Source: Pseudonocardia sp. ICBG1293 (GTDB taxonomy: Bacteria > Actinomycetota > Actinomycetes > Mycobacteriales > Pseudonocardiaceae). Taken from it: DNA of 64,000 nt. The stretch covers positions 48,845-112,844 of the forward strand of contig NZ_JAHLEL010000060.1 of assembly GCF_020131355.1 (NCBI RefSeq), written 5' to 3'. The notes below the pieces were generated by a model. It searched no databases. It was not told the DNA's origin and saw only the letters and a program-made list of their open reading frames with translations. The position numbers were made by a program, and so were the translations under genes. Positions 44,305 to 52,628 of this stretch are shown piece by piece; position 1 is the first letter of the stretch, and each line of letters opens with the position of its first letter.

Positions 44305-44980
44305 ATGCCCGTCGTCGCACCCTCCACCGCCGCTGCTCTCGTCGCCGAGAGCTACGACCTGCTCGTCGGCGTCGACACCCACGCCGCGAGCCACACCTAC
44401 GCCATCGTCGACGCAGACACCGGTGCGCTGGTCGAGCACCGCGAGTTCCCGACCAGTCCCGCCTGGCTGCGACGCGCCCAGGACTGGATCAATCGGCGCA
44501 CCGAATCGGGCACGGTCCTGGTGCTCGTCGACGGCGCCAGTTCCTACGGCGCGGTCCTCACTGAGCAGCTGCTCGCCGCTGGCCTCGATCTGGCCGAGGC
44601 CCCCGACATCATCAGGCAGGTCCGCCACGTCAGCGGCAAGAGCGACCTCATCGACGCCGCCGAGCTCGCCCGTGCTGCCCGCGGCCTGCAGACCAGCCAG
44701 CTCCGCCGTCCCCGCCAGGGTGGGGACCGCACGATCCTGCGGGTGCTCTCTGCCGCCCGGGGCCAGATGACCGGTGAGCGCACCCGCACGATCAACGCGC
44801 TGCTGCGCACCGTCGACCTCGGAGTCGACGCACGCCGAGCACCGTCCGCGGCGATGATCGCCACGATCACGGGCTGGCGCACCAGCGCCGCTGGCGGCGT
44901 GACAGCTCGGACGGTCTGTCGCGGCGAGGCGATCCGCCTGGCTCGCCGGGTCCGCGCTCTCGACACCGAGCTGGCCACTA
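44305..44980 (+). pseudogene. IS110-family transposase, 3' part missing
   Basis: Starts MPVVAPSTAAALVAESYDLL. The RuvC-like DEDD domain is visible: GVDTHAASHTY (first D), LVDGASSYGAVL and KSDLIDAAELAR. It breaks off after LDTELAT where MITE-6 enters; the present frame ends in MITE sequence at 45018. The C-terminal transposase_20 domain is absent. The 83 bases between IS5-G and the ATG contain its presumable left end. Confidence 0.85.
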
Positions 44981-45103
44981 AGAGGTCGTTTCAGAACGAC
45001 TTGTCGAGTTTCCATTGACCCCTCGACGACAGATCAAACGGCAGGTCAGATAGCCGCTTGTCGTCTACAACAGACACGTCGACCTCGTTCTGAAATGACC
45101 TCT
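44981..45103 (-). repeat. 123-bp MITE, copy 6
   Basis: MITE with TAA on both sides, cutting the IS110 transposase gene and abutting IS5-A2. Confidence 0.92.
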
Positions 45104-45104
45104 A

Positions 45105-46086
45105 AGAGGTCGCGCGGATTGGTCACAGCTTGGCCGCGGTCGAGTGTCTGGGGGCGAGGGCGGGTACGGGCCTGCCGATCATGAAGTTATCTACGCTTCG
45201 TGATCGTCTGGAGGCCGCGTGCCCACCCTGCCATCATGGCTGACCGAGCCGTTGTGGGACCAGTTCACCGCGCTGCTGCCTCATCGAGACGAGTTCGATC
45301 CCACCCATCCGCTGGGCTGCCATCGCCGCCGGATCGCGGATCGGATCGTGTTCGACAAGCTCCTGCAGGTACTGCGGTTCGGCTGCTCGTATGAGGGCAT
45401 CGCTGACAGCACCTGCTCGGCGACCACCATCCGCGATCGTCGTGACGAGTGGATCAGGCTCGGGGTCTTCGCCCAGCTGCGTCGGATCGTCCTGGACGCC
45501 TACGACCGCATCGTCGGTCTGCTGCTGCACGACATCGCCGTCGATGGCGCCATCACCAAGGCCCCCGGCGGCGGCGAGGTCGCCGGTCCGTCGCCGGTGG
45601 ACCGGCGCAAACAGGGTATGAAACGTTCGGTGCTCGTCGAGGGATACGGCATCCCGCTGGGCCGAGTCCTGGCCGGAGCCAACCGGCACGACTCCCCGCT
45701 ACTGGGCCCCACCCTCGACCGCCTCGATGCTCTCGGCCCGCTGCCCGACGACATCACCGTGCACCTCGACGCCGGCTATGACTCCGGCAAGACCCGCGAC
45801 ACGCTGGCCGAACGAGGCCTGCACGGCGAGATCGCGCACAAGGGTGAGAAAGCGCCGATCCAGGCCACCCGCCGCTGGCACGTCGAGCGGACCAACGCTT
45901 GGCACAACAGCTTCAACCGGCTGCAGCGCTGCTACGAACGACGAGAAATCGTCGTCGACGCGTTCTTCGACCTCGCCGACACGATCGTCACACTCCGTAG
46001 CTTGATTCGGCAGGCCTGGACCACACACCGCTGGAACGCCCGACCTGCACGACGTCCATGATCACCAACCAATCCGCGCGACCTCT
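45105..46086 (+). mobile_element. IS5-A copy 2 (982 bp), between two MITEs
   Basis: Complete element with inverted repeats AGAGGTCGCGCGGATTGGT and the inverse at 46068-46086, flanked by TAA. MITE-6 and MITE-7 lie directly on its two sides in the same orientation. Confidence 0.92.
45219..46061 (+). CDS. IS5-family transposase (IS5-A)
   Basis: Protein of 280 residues, GTG start (MPTLPSWLTEPLWDQF). D is in HDIAVDGAITKAPGGGE, D in VHLDAGYDSGKTRD and E in RWHVERTNAWHNSFNR. Intact; the partial copy at 1-225 is its C-terminus. Confidence 0.92.
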   Translation: MPTLPSWLTEPLWDQFTALLPHRDEFDPTHPLGCHRRRIADRIVFDKLLQVLRFGCSYEGIADSTCSATTIRDRRDEWIRLGVFAQLRRIVLDAYDRIVGLLLHDIAVDGAITKAPGGGEVAGPSPVDRRKQGMKRSVLVEGYGIPLGRVLAGANRHDSPLLGPTLDRLDALGPLPDDITVHLDAGYDSGKTRDTLAERGLHGEIAHKGEKAPIQATRRWHVERTNAWHNSFNRLQRCYERREIVVDAFFDLADTIVTLRSLIRQAWTTHRWNARPARRP

Positions 46087-46087
46087 A

Positions 46088-46210
46088 AGAGGTCGTTTCA
46101 GAACGACTTGTCGAGTTTCCATTGACCCCTCGACGACAGATCAAACGGCAGGTCAGATAGCCGCTTGTCGTCTACAACAGACACGTCGACCTCGTTCTGA
46201 AATGACCTCT
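46088..46210 (-). repeat. 123-bp MITE, copy 7
   Basis: MITE next to IS5-A2; left flank TAA, right flank TTA, so no exact duplication. Its right end supplies the stop codon region of a transposase fragment. Confidence 0.9.
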
Positions 46211-46740
46211 TAGTGCGCAGTTCCGGGCGAGCCGACGCGCGCCAGCGTGGCGGCGAGCTCGTCCGGGACAGGATCTGCTGCGGTGAGCAGGCGCCCGCCG
46301 GCGTGGATGTGGACGGTGCGGTAGCGGCGCGCGGTCTGCACGACCCGCCGGATCGACCAGCCGGTCCGGGCCTCAATGAGCCGGGAGACGGCGAGCGCGG
46401 CGAACACGATGGTCAGGTGCGCCTCGATGGAAGCCCGGGTGCGATGGAAGATCGGGCGGGCGGCCAGGTCGTGCTTGGACATGCGGAACGAGCGCTCGAT
46501 CTCCAGCAGCCGGTGATAAGCGCTGATCACGAAGTCCGGGCCGACGGTGGTGAGGTTGGTGCTGTAGCCCTTCCACCCCGCCAGCGTGCGCGCTTTGGCC
46601 TCCAGGGTGCGGTTCACGGCCTTGTCCCCGCCCGAGAGCGAGACAAACCGGTTGCGTTTGACCGGGACCTGCCCCGCGACCGCGCGTTCAGCCTTGCCGA
46701 TCTGCTCGTCGATCCCGCGCAGCGTCCGCCGGGCCCGATC
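46210..46740 (-). pseudogene. IS4/IS1634-type transposase, C-terminal fragment
   Basis: Minus-strand frame cut at 46740 by IS3-B3: RARRTLRGIDEQIGKAERAV, VKRNRFVSLSGGDKAVNRTL, then YHRLLEIERSFRMSKHDLAA with the family's YxxxxxIExxFRxxK-type signature, and HLTIVFAALAVSRLIEARTG. The N-terminal half and the IS ends are absent. Confidence 0.8.
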
Positions 46741-46799
46741 TGAGCTTGGCCCCTGGTACCGGACACCTGTCCTGAGGCGGACGCCGTCCGCCGGGAAGG

Positions 46800-47102
46800 A
46801 TGTCGTTCGTGCCCGCTCCTCACCCGCCGGAGTTCCGGCAACGCGCTATCGACCTGGCCCGTTCGAAGGTCAAGCCGATCTCGGAAATCGCCAAGGACCT
46901 GTCGTTGTCGGAGTCGTGTCTGCGGAACTGGGTCTCCCAGGCCGACGCAGACGACGGTGACCCGCGCTCCACACGTCTGTCGAGCGCGGAGAAAAGTGAG
47001 ATCGTCGAACTCCGAAAGAAGGCCCGCCGGATCGAGATCGAGAACGAGATCCTCAAGCGTGCTGCCGCGTACTTCGCCCGGGAGAACATCCTCCCAAAGT
47101 AG
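46800..47102 (+). CDS. IS3-B OrfA (copy 3)
   Basis: Same as the OrfA at 12190-12492 with Asn near the C-terminus; intact. Confidence 0.9.
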   Translation: MSFVPAPHPPEFRQRAIDLARSKVKPISEIAKDLSLSESCLRNWVSQADADDGDPRSTRLSSAEKSEIVELRKKARRIEIENEILKRAAAYFARENILPK

Positions 47103-47983
47103 TTTTCCCGCTGGTCCGTGAACTCGCCGACGATGGATTCGACGTCGCGGTGACCTGCCGGGTCCTTGGCGTCCGCCGCCAGGGCTACTACGAATGGCAC
47201 TCCGGGGCGACATCGCTACGGACGCAGGAGAACGAACTGCTCCTCAAACACATCGAGAAAATCCACGCAGAGTCCCGGGGCACCTACGGATGGCCACGTG
47301 TGCACGCCGAGCTCACCCTCGGACTCGGTATCACGGTGAACCACAAACGCGTCGCTCGGCTGATGCGCCAGGCCGGGATCCAGGGCCTCTACCGGCGACG
47401 CAACCACGGCTGCACCGTCCGGGACCAGCACGCCGACCCCTACACCGACCTGGTCGACCGCGACTTCACCGTCGACGGACCGGATGAGATCTGGTGCACC
47501 GACATCACCGAACACCCCACCCGAGAAGGGAAAGTCTACTGCGCGGCAGTCATCGATGTATTCTCCCGGAAAGCAGTCGGATGGTCCATCGCCGACAACA
47601 TGCGCACCGAACTCGTCATCGACGCCCTCGGCATGGCCATACTCCGCCGACGCCCGCAATACCACGCCACGATCCTACATTCCGACCACGGCACCCAATT
47701 CACATCATGGGCATTCGGTCGACGTCTGGTCGCCGCTGGAATCGTCCCATCGATGGGCTCGATCGGAGATTGCTACGATAACTCTCTGGTCGAATCATTC
47801 TGGGGTACCATGCAACTCGAACTGCTCGATTCCAGAACCTGGAAAACCCGCGCAGAGCTTGCCACCGCCATCTTCGAATGGATAGAATGCTGGTACAATC
47901 CGTTACGGCGCCATTCCAGTATTGGGATGCTCTCCCCGAACGACTTCGAAGCAGCCCACACCCCGCCCAACCACACCCACTGA
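47099..47983 (+). CDS. IS3-B OrfB transposase (copy 3)
   Basis: Same as the OrfB at 12489-13373, with one substitution near the end (PPNHTH); intact DDE core. Confidence 0.9.
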   Translation, partial: VVFPLVRELADDGFDVAVTCRVLGVRRQGYYEWHSGATSLRTQENELLLKHIEKIHAESRGTYGWPRVHAELTLGLGITVNHKRVARLMRQAGIQGLYRRRNHGCTVRDQHADPYTDLVDRDFTVDGPDEIWCTDITEHPTREGKVYCAAVIDVFSRKAVGWSIADNMRTELVIDALGMAILRRRPQYHATILHSDHGTQFTSWAFGRRLVAAGIVPSMGSIGDCYDNSLVESFWGTMQLELLDSRTWKTRAELATAIFEWIECWYNPLRRHSSIGMLSPNDFEAAHTPPNHTH

Positions 47984-48022
47984 CCCCACACCGTCGGTGT
48001 CCGGACTACGGGGCCAAGCTCA

Positions 48023-48261
48023 ATCGATTCGTCAGTCAAGGACGAGCTGCCGATCTGGCGGAATGCGGAGCCGAGCTGGAGCACGGTATGTGTGACTCCT
48101 GCGATATCAGCTAATCGGGTAGCGCAGTCCAGTTCGATCCGGTGGCGTTGGCCGTAGTCGAGTGATACCGCTTCGACATGCTCGTATTGCGACTGTGCCC
48201 AGAACAGGCACGTCCCGGAATCCTGCCCGCCGGACAGGGACACCATCGCTGACCGTGTCAT
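48023..48261 (-). pseudogene. queC: QueC (7-cyano-7-deazaguanine synthase), 5' 79 codons only
   Basis: QueC converts 7-carboxy-7-deazaguanine to preQ0 with ATP and ammonia. The fragment has the N-type ATP pyrophosphatase loop SLSGGQDSGTCLFWA (near residue 8) and EAVSLDYGQRHRIELDCATR, both QueC hallmarks. IS3-B3 ends the gene after SSLTDESI; the zinc-binding C-terminal part is missing. Its ATG overlaps the folE stop (ATGA). The pathway is therefore broken here unless queC is supplied elsewhere. Confidence 0.9.
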
Positions 48262-48890
48262 CGGATGTGCTCGGCTCCCCGTGCGGGACCACCCTGTGCC
48301 GGACCGCAGAGTTCCACGTGGTAGTCACGGATCGACCCTCGGCTAACGTGGGTTCTGGTCATCGTTCCCTGGGCGTGGACTCCTCGCACAGTCATGCATA
48401 GATGTTCCGCTTCTACTGCGACCGACAGTCCAGCCGGAGCCAGATATTTTTCGATGGCGTCAGCTATCTCGCCCGTGAGGCGTTCCTGGACTTGCAGGCG
48501 TCGCGCGAACACGTTGACGATCCGGGCTATCTTCGACAGTCCGATGATGCGTTTGTCCGGGATGTAGGCGATGTGTGCACGACCGACGAACGGCAAGAGG
48601 TGGTGCTCGCACAGCGAATACACCGGTATGTCACGGACGGTCACGATTCCGTCGTAGCCGTCGGAATCGAATGTGGTGAACAGGGCATCGATATCTGCGG
48701 CATAGCCGGTCGTGAACTCGGCGAGTGCTTCGGCGGCGCGCCGAGGTGTAGCAACCAGCCCTTCGCGCTGGTAGTCCTCACCGGGAATCCCGGCGAGAAC
48801 CCACCGGAAACACGATTCACGCGGAGGCGGTGTCTCTTCGCTGATTCCTCGGGTTCTGAGCCGGTTTGATGATCCAGCTTCTGGCATCAC
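48258..48890 (-). CDS. folE: GTP cyclohydrolase I
   Basis: Enzyme of 210 residues making dihydroneopterin triphosphate from GTP, the first step to preQ0. Zinc ligands are visible: C94 and H97 in YSLCEHHLLP and C165 in EHLCMTVRG. GRAHIAYIPDKRIIGLSKIA and GEIADAIEKYLAP are family segments. Linked queD and queE imply that this copy serves deazaguanine rather than folate synthesis. The N-terminal 20 residues are variable. It overlaps queC at its 3' end. Confidence 0.93.
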   Translation of the reverse strand: MMPEAGSSNRLRTRGISEETPPPRESCFRWVLAGIPGEDYQREGLVATPRRAAEALAEFTTGYAADIDALFTTFDSDGYDGIVTVRDIPVYSLCEHHLLPFVGRAHIAYIPDKRIIGLSKIARIVNVFARRLQVQERLTGEIADAIEKYLAPAGLSVAVEAEHLCMTVRGVHAQGTMTRTHVSRGSIRDYHVELCGPAQGGPARGAEHIR

Positions 48891-48920
48891 TGATTTAGAG
48901 CCCCTTTTCCAGTATCTTTC

Positions 48921-49700
48921 TCAGCGTCCTTTTTCCTGGCCCCATGCGATGACGTGTAACTGCGGTAGAATCGTGCAGTCTTGAGCGCGCGGATCGTCTG
49001 CGACATGCTCGCAGAGCCACCGAAACTGCTGAGTGATGGTCTCGATAGAGACGGACGGATCAGCATCCGTTCCCGATGACAAATAGAGGGGGTACGGAGC
49101 TCCGTGCCCAGTTCGATGTCTGTCACGAAAACTGAAAGCGAACTCGACGTCCTCCTCGTCGAAACACACGACTTTGAGTGTCGTGCGTGGAGGCCGTGCG
49201 AGTGTCACGACCGCAGACATGAAGTGAGCCGTCCGCTCCCGGTTCTTGTCCGTGTCCATCCCACTCGACGGCGGTTTGGGGCTGACAATCAAGTTGTCGA
49301 CGGCGCCGAGCCAGGGCTTCCAGAGCGATCCTTGCGTTTCGATGCTGACCTGCATGTCGATGTCATGCAGCCGTTGCACCAAGGTGTCCAGAGTGTGCAT
49401 GGCCGGGTTTCCGCCGGAAAGTATGACCAACTGCCCGGTCGCGGCGGGAGCTCTCTCCAGCAGTTCGGAGACGATATCGTCGTCACTTAAACGGCGTGCC
49501 TCGCGATGAACGATGGCAGGATCGACGGCGTGCAGGGAGTCACACCATGTGCATCGGTAATCACATCCGCCGAAACGGACGAACAGGCAGGGTCGACCGA
49601 CTTCAGGACCTTCCCCTTGAATCGTCGGCCCGAATAATTCGACCACCGGATATCGCCGCTGGACCACAGGTGCTACAGCGGAGGTCACGTCGGAGGTCAC
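48921..49700 (-). CDS. queE: 7-carboxy-7-deazaguanine synthase (radical SAM)
   Basis: Enzyme of about 259 residues. The 4Fe-4S cluster motif CX3CX2C is in GGCDYRCTWCDS, preceded by ELFGPTIQGEGPEVGRPCLF, and followed by the SGGNPAMH glycine motif and SIETQGS. The reaction contracts the ring of 6-carboxytetrahydropterin. A GTG at 49700, overlapping the queD stop in GTGA, is chosen; an ATG at 49745 would give a 49-base overlap. At least one TTA codon (ARRLSDDD). Confidence 0.92.
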   Translation of the reverse strand: MTSDVTSAVAPVVQRRYPVVELFGPTIQGEGPEVGRPCLFVRFGGCDYRCTWCDSLHAVDPAIVHREARRLSDDDIVSELLERAPAATGQLVILSGGNPAMHTLDTLVQRLHDIDMQVSIETQGSLWKPWLGAVDNLIVSPKPPSSGMDTDKNRERTAHFMSAVVTLARPPRTTLKVVCFDEEDVEFAFSFRDRHRTGHGAPYPLYLSSGTDADPSVSIETITQQFRWLCEHVADDPRAQDCTILPQLHVIAWGQEKGR

Positions 49701-50164
49701 AGTGGGTTCCAGTGTGCTGTAGCACGTGATGTCGGAGTTTCCCATACCGAGACGGCCGCGACGGCCACACCATGTGTCGTGAAGGTTTCACCGATCCAGT
49801 GAGCGAGATTCTCCGCCGTGGTCGGCCAGCAACCCCGGCTGCCTACGGTGTCGTTCAGATCCTGGTGGTCAAGAAGAGGCTCGACCTCGGTCTTCCATAT
49901 CGTGGACAGTTCACCGAAATCGATGACCATCCCGTCATCCGACCGGTGCCGAATCGGCTGCACCGCCCCCTGTACCGTCACTTCCACACTGTAGGTGTGA
50001 CCGTGCAGCCGACGACATTTTCCCTGATGGTCAGGTAGATGATGCGCCGCGTCGAATGTCCAGCGCTTAGCTATTTCAGTTATCGCCGCCGGCGAGTGGG
50101 TATGCTCAGATGTGACTGGGAATGCTTCGGGCTGGATACACGTCATGTCGTCGTCCACCGCCAT
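49697..50164 (-). CDS. queD: 6-carboxy-5,6,7,8-tetrahydropterin synthase
   Basis: Enzyme of 155 residues. Zinc ligands and catalytic residues appear in TFDAAHHLPDHQGKCRRLHG followed by HTYSVEV: H41, the catalytic C50, H54 and H56. DGMVIDFGELSTIW and LDHQDLNDT are QueD family blocks; PTTAENLAHWIGE holds the conserved Glu. The ATG at 50164 has a strong GGAGGGGG nine bases upstream; the frame is open further up but without such a signal. It heads the queD-queE-folE-queC run. Confidence 0.93.
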   Translation of the reverse strand: MAVDDDMTCIQPEAFPVTSEHTHSPAAITEIAKRWTFDAAHHLPDHQGKCRRLHGHTYSVEVTVQGAVQPIRHRSDDGMVIDFGELSTIWKTEVEPLLDHQDLNDTVGSRGCWPTTAENLAHWIGETFTTHGVAVAAVSVWETPTSRATAHWNPL

Positions 50165-50289
50165 CGACTGCCCCCTCCGTATGGTTGGGTATCGAGGAAC
50201 CTCGGAGTTGAAAAAGTAGAATGCGAACACATGAGGTATTCCCCCAAAATAAAGATGCCCAGAAGGGTGTGATAATCACCCATGCACCG

Positions 50290-51105
50290 TTACCGGTGCG
50301 GCCGCTCAGCCACTGCCAGCACATACGCTGAAAGTGGTGCGAAGGCCGTGATCGACTGCAGATGGTTATATAACTCGCGAACCCCCACGATATCGGAAAA
50401 TCGGTGATGTGCAGCCTTCAGTGCTGCAGCGATCGCTGAATAGCTCGGCCGCACCTGATCTCCTATGTCCACAACGCTGCGTATCTGAAGTCCTGCGGAG
50501 TGCGGGATCGCATAGTAGTAGTCCACGAGTTCGAGAGAAGGGATCCGAAATGCGGCCTGAAAGTTAGCGATGGACTGTCTTTGGGCTGAATTTTGCGGAG
50601 AAGAATTCAGTGCTATGTCTGCAATCACGAAACGCCCGCCCGGTCGCAAGACGCGCACAACGTCACGCACAAAAGCAGATTTATTGCCGACGTGAGACAT
50701 GGATTCCAGCGCCCATGCCGCATCGAAAGAGCAATCAGAATACGGAAGGTCGAGGGCGTCCGCGTAACAGAAACGTACTCGATCCGCTACCCCAGCATCT
50801 TCCGCTAGAGTATTCGCCGTGCTGAGATGACGAAAACTAGTAGATACTCCATCGATGGTCACGTCGGCGCTCCTGGCAAGATCCAGCGCGGCGCGCCCCG
50901 TCCCGCAGCCCGCATCTAACACATGATCACCAGGCGTCACTCTGAGCGCATCGATCACGAGATCCGTCATAGCTGCTGTCGCGGCCGGCAGCGTGGCACC
51001 CGAGGCGCCCCAGTAGCCGAGATGAATGTTGTCACCGCATGCTGCAGTGATGAAATCAGTCCAACGATCATAAAAACTGGCGACGTCGTTTACTGCGCTC
51101 GTCAC
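50290..51105 (-). CDS. SAM methyltransferase upstream of the preQ0 genes
   Basis: Protein of 271 residues with HLGYWGASGATLPAATAAMT, motif I HVLDAGCGTGRAALDLA (61-77), ALDLPYSDCSFDAAWALESM and RVLRPGGRFVIADIA. The pattern is that of small-molecule O- or C-methyltransferases (Methyltransf_11 type), with a C-terminal helical cap (YYYAIPHSAGLQ). It lies 125 bases upstream of queD, in the same direction, so it may be in the same operon and act on a preQ0-derived product. Two TTA codons occur. Confidence 0.8.
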   Translation of the reverse strand: MTSAVNDVASFYDRWTDFITAACGDNIHLGYWGASGATLPAATAAMTDLVIDALRVTPGDHVLDAGCGTGRAALDLARSADVTIDGVSTSFRHLSTANTLAEDAGVADRVRFCYADALDLPYSDCSFDAAWALESMSHVGNKSAFVRDVVRVLRPGGRFVIADIALNSSPQNSAQRQSIANFQAAFRIPSLELVDYYYAIPHSAGLQIRSVVDIGDQVRPSYSAIAAALKAAHHRFSDIVGVRELYNHLQSITAFAPLSAYVLAVAERPHR

Positions 51106-51534
51106 TCGACTTTCACTCCGGTCAACTCGATGTCTGGGCGGAATTAAAGAGCCCGATCTCGCTCAATGAGTAGAGCAGTAGAGCAACATCAAAAATACTG
51201 CCCCGAGCGATATTTACGCTAAATTGATGATGGCGTAGTGAGGGTGCGGCGCAGTTCACGATCTATTCGTGTCCGTGCCACCAACTCACGTCAGGGCGCA
51301 GTATCGCGTCGTTCCTGGAACGACATCGGGTGTGGCGAGGCTGGGCCCGGCCAGGGCGTGAGCGCTGTCAGCGCTGCTCACCGCGGACACCCGGAGCGCG
51401 CAGACCGCTCGCGTGAACGCCGCGCTCGGCGTCATCGGCCAGACCACCGATGGAGCCGGGTTCCGTGCCGTGGTTGCCCCGGCCGTCCCGTGGGGCGGGC
51501 CAGCCCGGCTGGGCGGCGGAGGCCGGATCGGTGA
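51106..51534. other. AT-richer upstream region, no supported gene
   Basis: The first 130 bases are markedly AT-rich for this window (CAAAAATACTGCCCC, ATATTTACGCTAAATTGATG) and should hold the promoter of the minus-strand methyltransferase and preQ0 genes, a natural target for Lsr2. The rest, to 51534, gives no convincing protein. Confidence 0.4.
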
Positions 51535-51900
51535 ATCGAGGAACGCCCCTACGCCGTCGCGCTCGGCACCCCCCTCTCCGAACTCCCCATCAGCACACGC
51601 CGACCGAGCCGACCAGCACGAGAGCGGCAGACCGATGAAGCAGATCTGGACCGTGCACGTTCTACGCTGGGCTACGAGAAGAAGAAAAAGAATCCCGGCG
51701 GTCAGACGTACGCGGGGCCGTGGGCGTGGTACCGGGTGGACCCACAGCTGCAACCGACACCGACAGCGCTCATCCATCCAGCCGATCGGACGACCTTGGC
51801 GCGGCGGATCAGGATGGTTCTCGATCGACTCGCCCCGCCGGCGGAGATCCGGGAGGCGGTGGACGCGGTGGTCGGGGAGTTGCTGAGCTCGAACCGGGCC
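51535..51900 (+). pseudogene. Relic ORF of unknown function
   Basis: Plus-strand frame reading IEERPYAVALGTPLSELPIS, LDRARSTLGYEKKKKNPGGQ and TYAGPWAWYRVDPQLQPTPT, then helical sequence (IRMVLDRLAPPAEIREAVDA). It reads as real protein but lacks a start codon after the preceding TGA and runs into an IS relic at 51901. No family recognised. Confidence 0.45.
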
Positions 51901-51955
51901 CGCAGTTCAGACCCTCATGATCGCCAACACCTGACCAGGTTGGCAAAGGCTCACT
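51901..51955 (+). mobile_element. IS5-E end relic
   Basis: Fifty-five bases matching, in reverse, the end of the IS5-E fragment at 7479-7530, including the last codons of its transposase and the terminal sequence CCAGGTTGGCAAAGGCTCAC. Confidence 0.7.
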
Positions 51956-52102
51956 CTTGGAGCGGGTCGTCCCCGGCCCTCGCCGGAAGTGTCCCGCCGC
52001 CCTGCGGGCGGCGTGTGCCGGCTGCTATGGGAAAGCGACACCGGGCCTGGTCAGGCCGCCACCGTCGTCACCGTGATCGCTGCGCCGGCCTGGTGCGGTG
52101 CG

Positions 52103-52118
52103 CGCCCCTGCAGGGGCG
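52103..52118 (-). terminator. Hairpin after the Asn-rich secreted protein gene
   Basis: Perfect palindrome CGCCCCTGCAGGGGCG, 8 bases past the minus-strand stop at 52126. A second GC hairpin (GCCGCCC-TGC-GGGCGGC) lies at about 51996-52012. Both lack a T-run. Confidence 0.4.
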
Positions 52119-52125
52119 TCGAGAG

Positions 52126-52488
52126 TCAGTTGTTGGTGTTGTTCTGGGCGATCGATCCGGGTGAGCACTCGGAGCTGCTGGGTGCGTCAGTCCCGTTGCT
52201 CGCGGCGCCGAGGACCCCGGCGGCGATATCAGCGTTGTTGAGGCTGCACGACAGCACATTGGCGTTGTTGAGGGCGTTGACGTCGCCGACGTTGACCAGC
52301 CCGGACTGCGCCGATTCCCGGTTCTGGTCGATCTCGTTGACCTGCACCACATCCCCCGACCCACCAGAACCACCAGAGCCCCCGCCGGGCTTGCCGCGGT
52401 GATCATCGGTGTCGGCGAACGCGGCCGGGGCGGCCAGCAACAGCCCAGCCAGAGTGGTGGCGGTGAGGAGTCCGGTCTTTTTCACCAC
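52126..52488 (-). CDS. Asn-rich secreted protein, rodlin/chaplin-like flavour
   Basis: Protein of about 120 residues. A GTG at 52488, six bases after GGAGAG, starts a signal peptide (VVKKTGLLTATTLAGLLLAA, cleavage after AFA). The mature part has a Gly-Ser linker (GGGSGGSGGSG), then an Asn/Ala/Val-rich region (DVNALNNANVLSCSLNNADI) and ends SIAQNNTNN, with two cysteines. The composition resembles actinobacterial surface amyloid proteins, but no family motif is exact. It may be a cell-surface protein. Confidence 0.55.
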   Translation of the reverse strand: MVKKTGLLTATTLAGLLLAAPAAFADTDDHRGKPGGGSGGSGGSGDVVQVNEIDQNRESAQSGLVNVGDVNALNNANVLSCSLNNADIAAGVLGAASNGTDAPSSSECSPGSIAQNNTNN

Positions 52489-52628
52489 GAGCGTCTCTCC
52501 TTCACGTGCGAAATCTTTCGGACACACCGCACGCTACTACCCGAACGGGTGACAATCGGGGTGTTCATGAGACCGGCACCGAACAGCCGTCCGGCAGCCA
52601 CGAAACGACTACGCCCGTCGATGGGGGT

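Larger units (their letters stand above)
46741..48022 (+). mobile_element. IS3-B copy 3 (1282 bp), cutting queC
   Basis: Same element as IS3-B1. Left flank is the transposase fragment (GATC), right flank queC (AATC). No duplication, so the 3' part of queC was lost in a rearrangement rather than by simple insertion. Confidence 0.93.

Noticed and set aside
35926..46740. Claim of a proven inversion between IS3-B copies 2 and 3
   Set aside because: Only one of the two resulting junctions gains a matching duplication (GATC), so it is kept as a hypothesis in the findings.
48023..51105. DNA 7-deazaguanine modification (Dpd) island
   Set aside because: No dpdA-like transglycosylase or other dpd gene was seen in the window; only the shared preQ0 synthesis genes are here.
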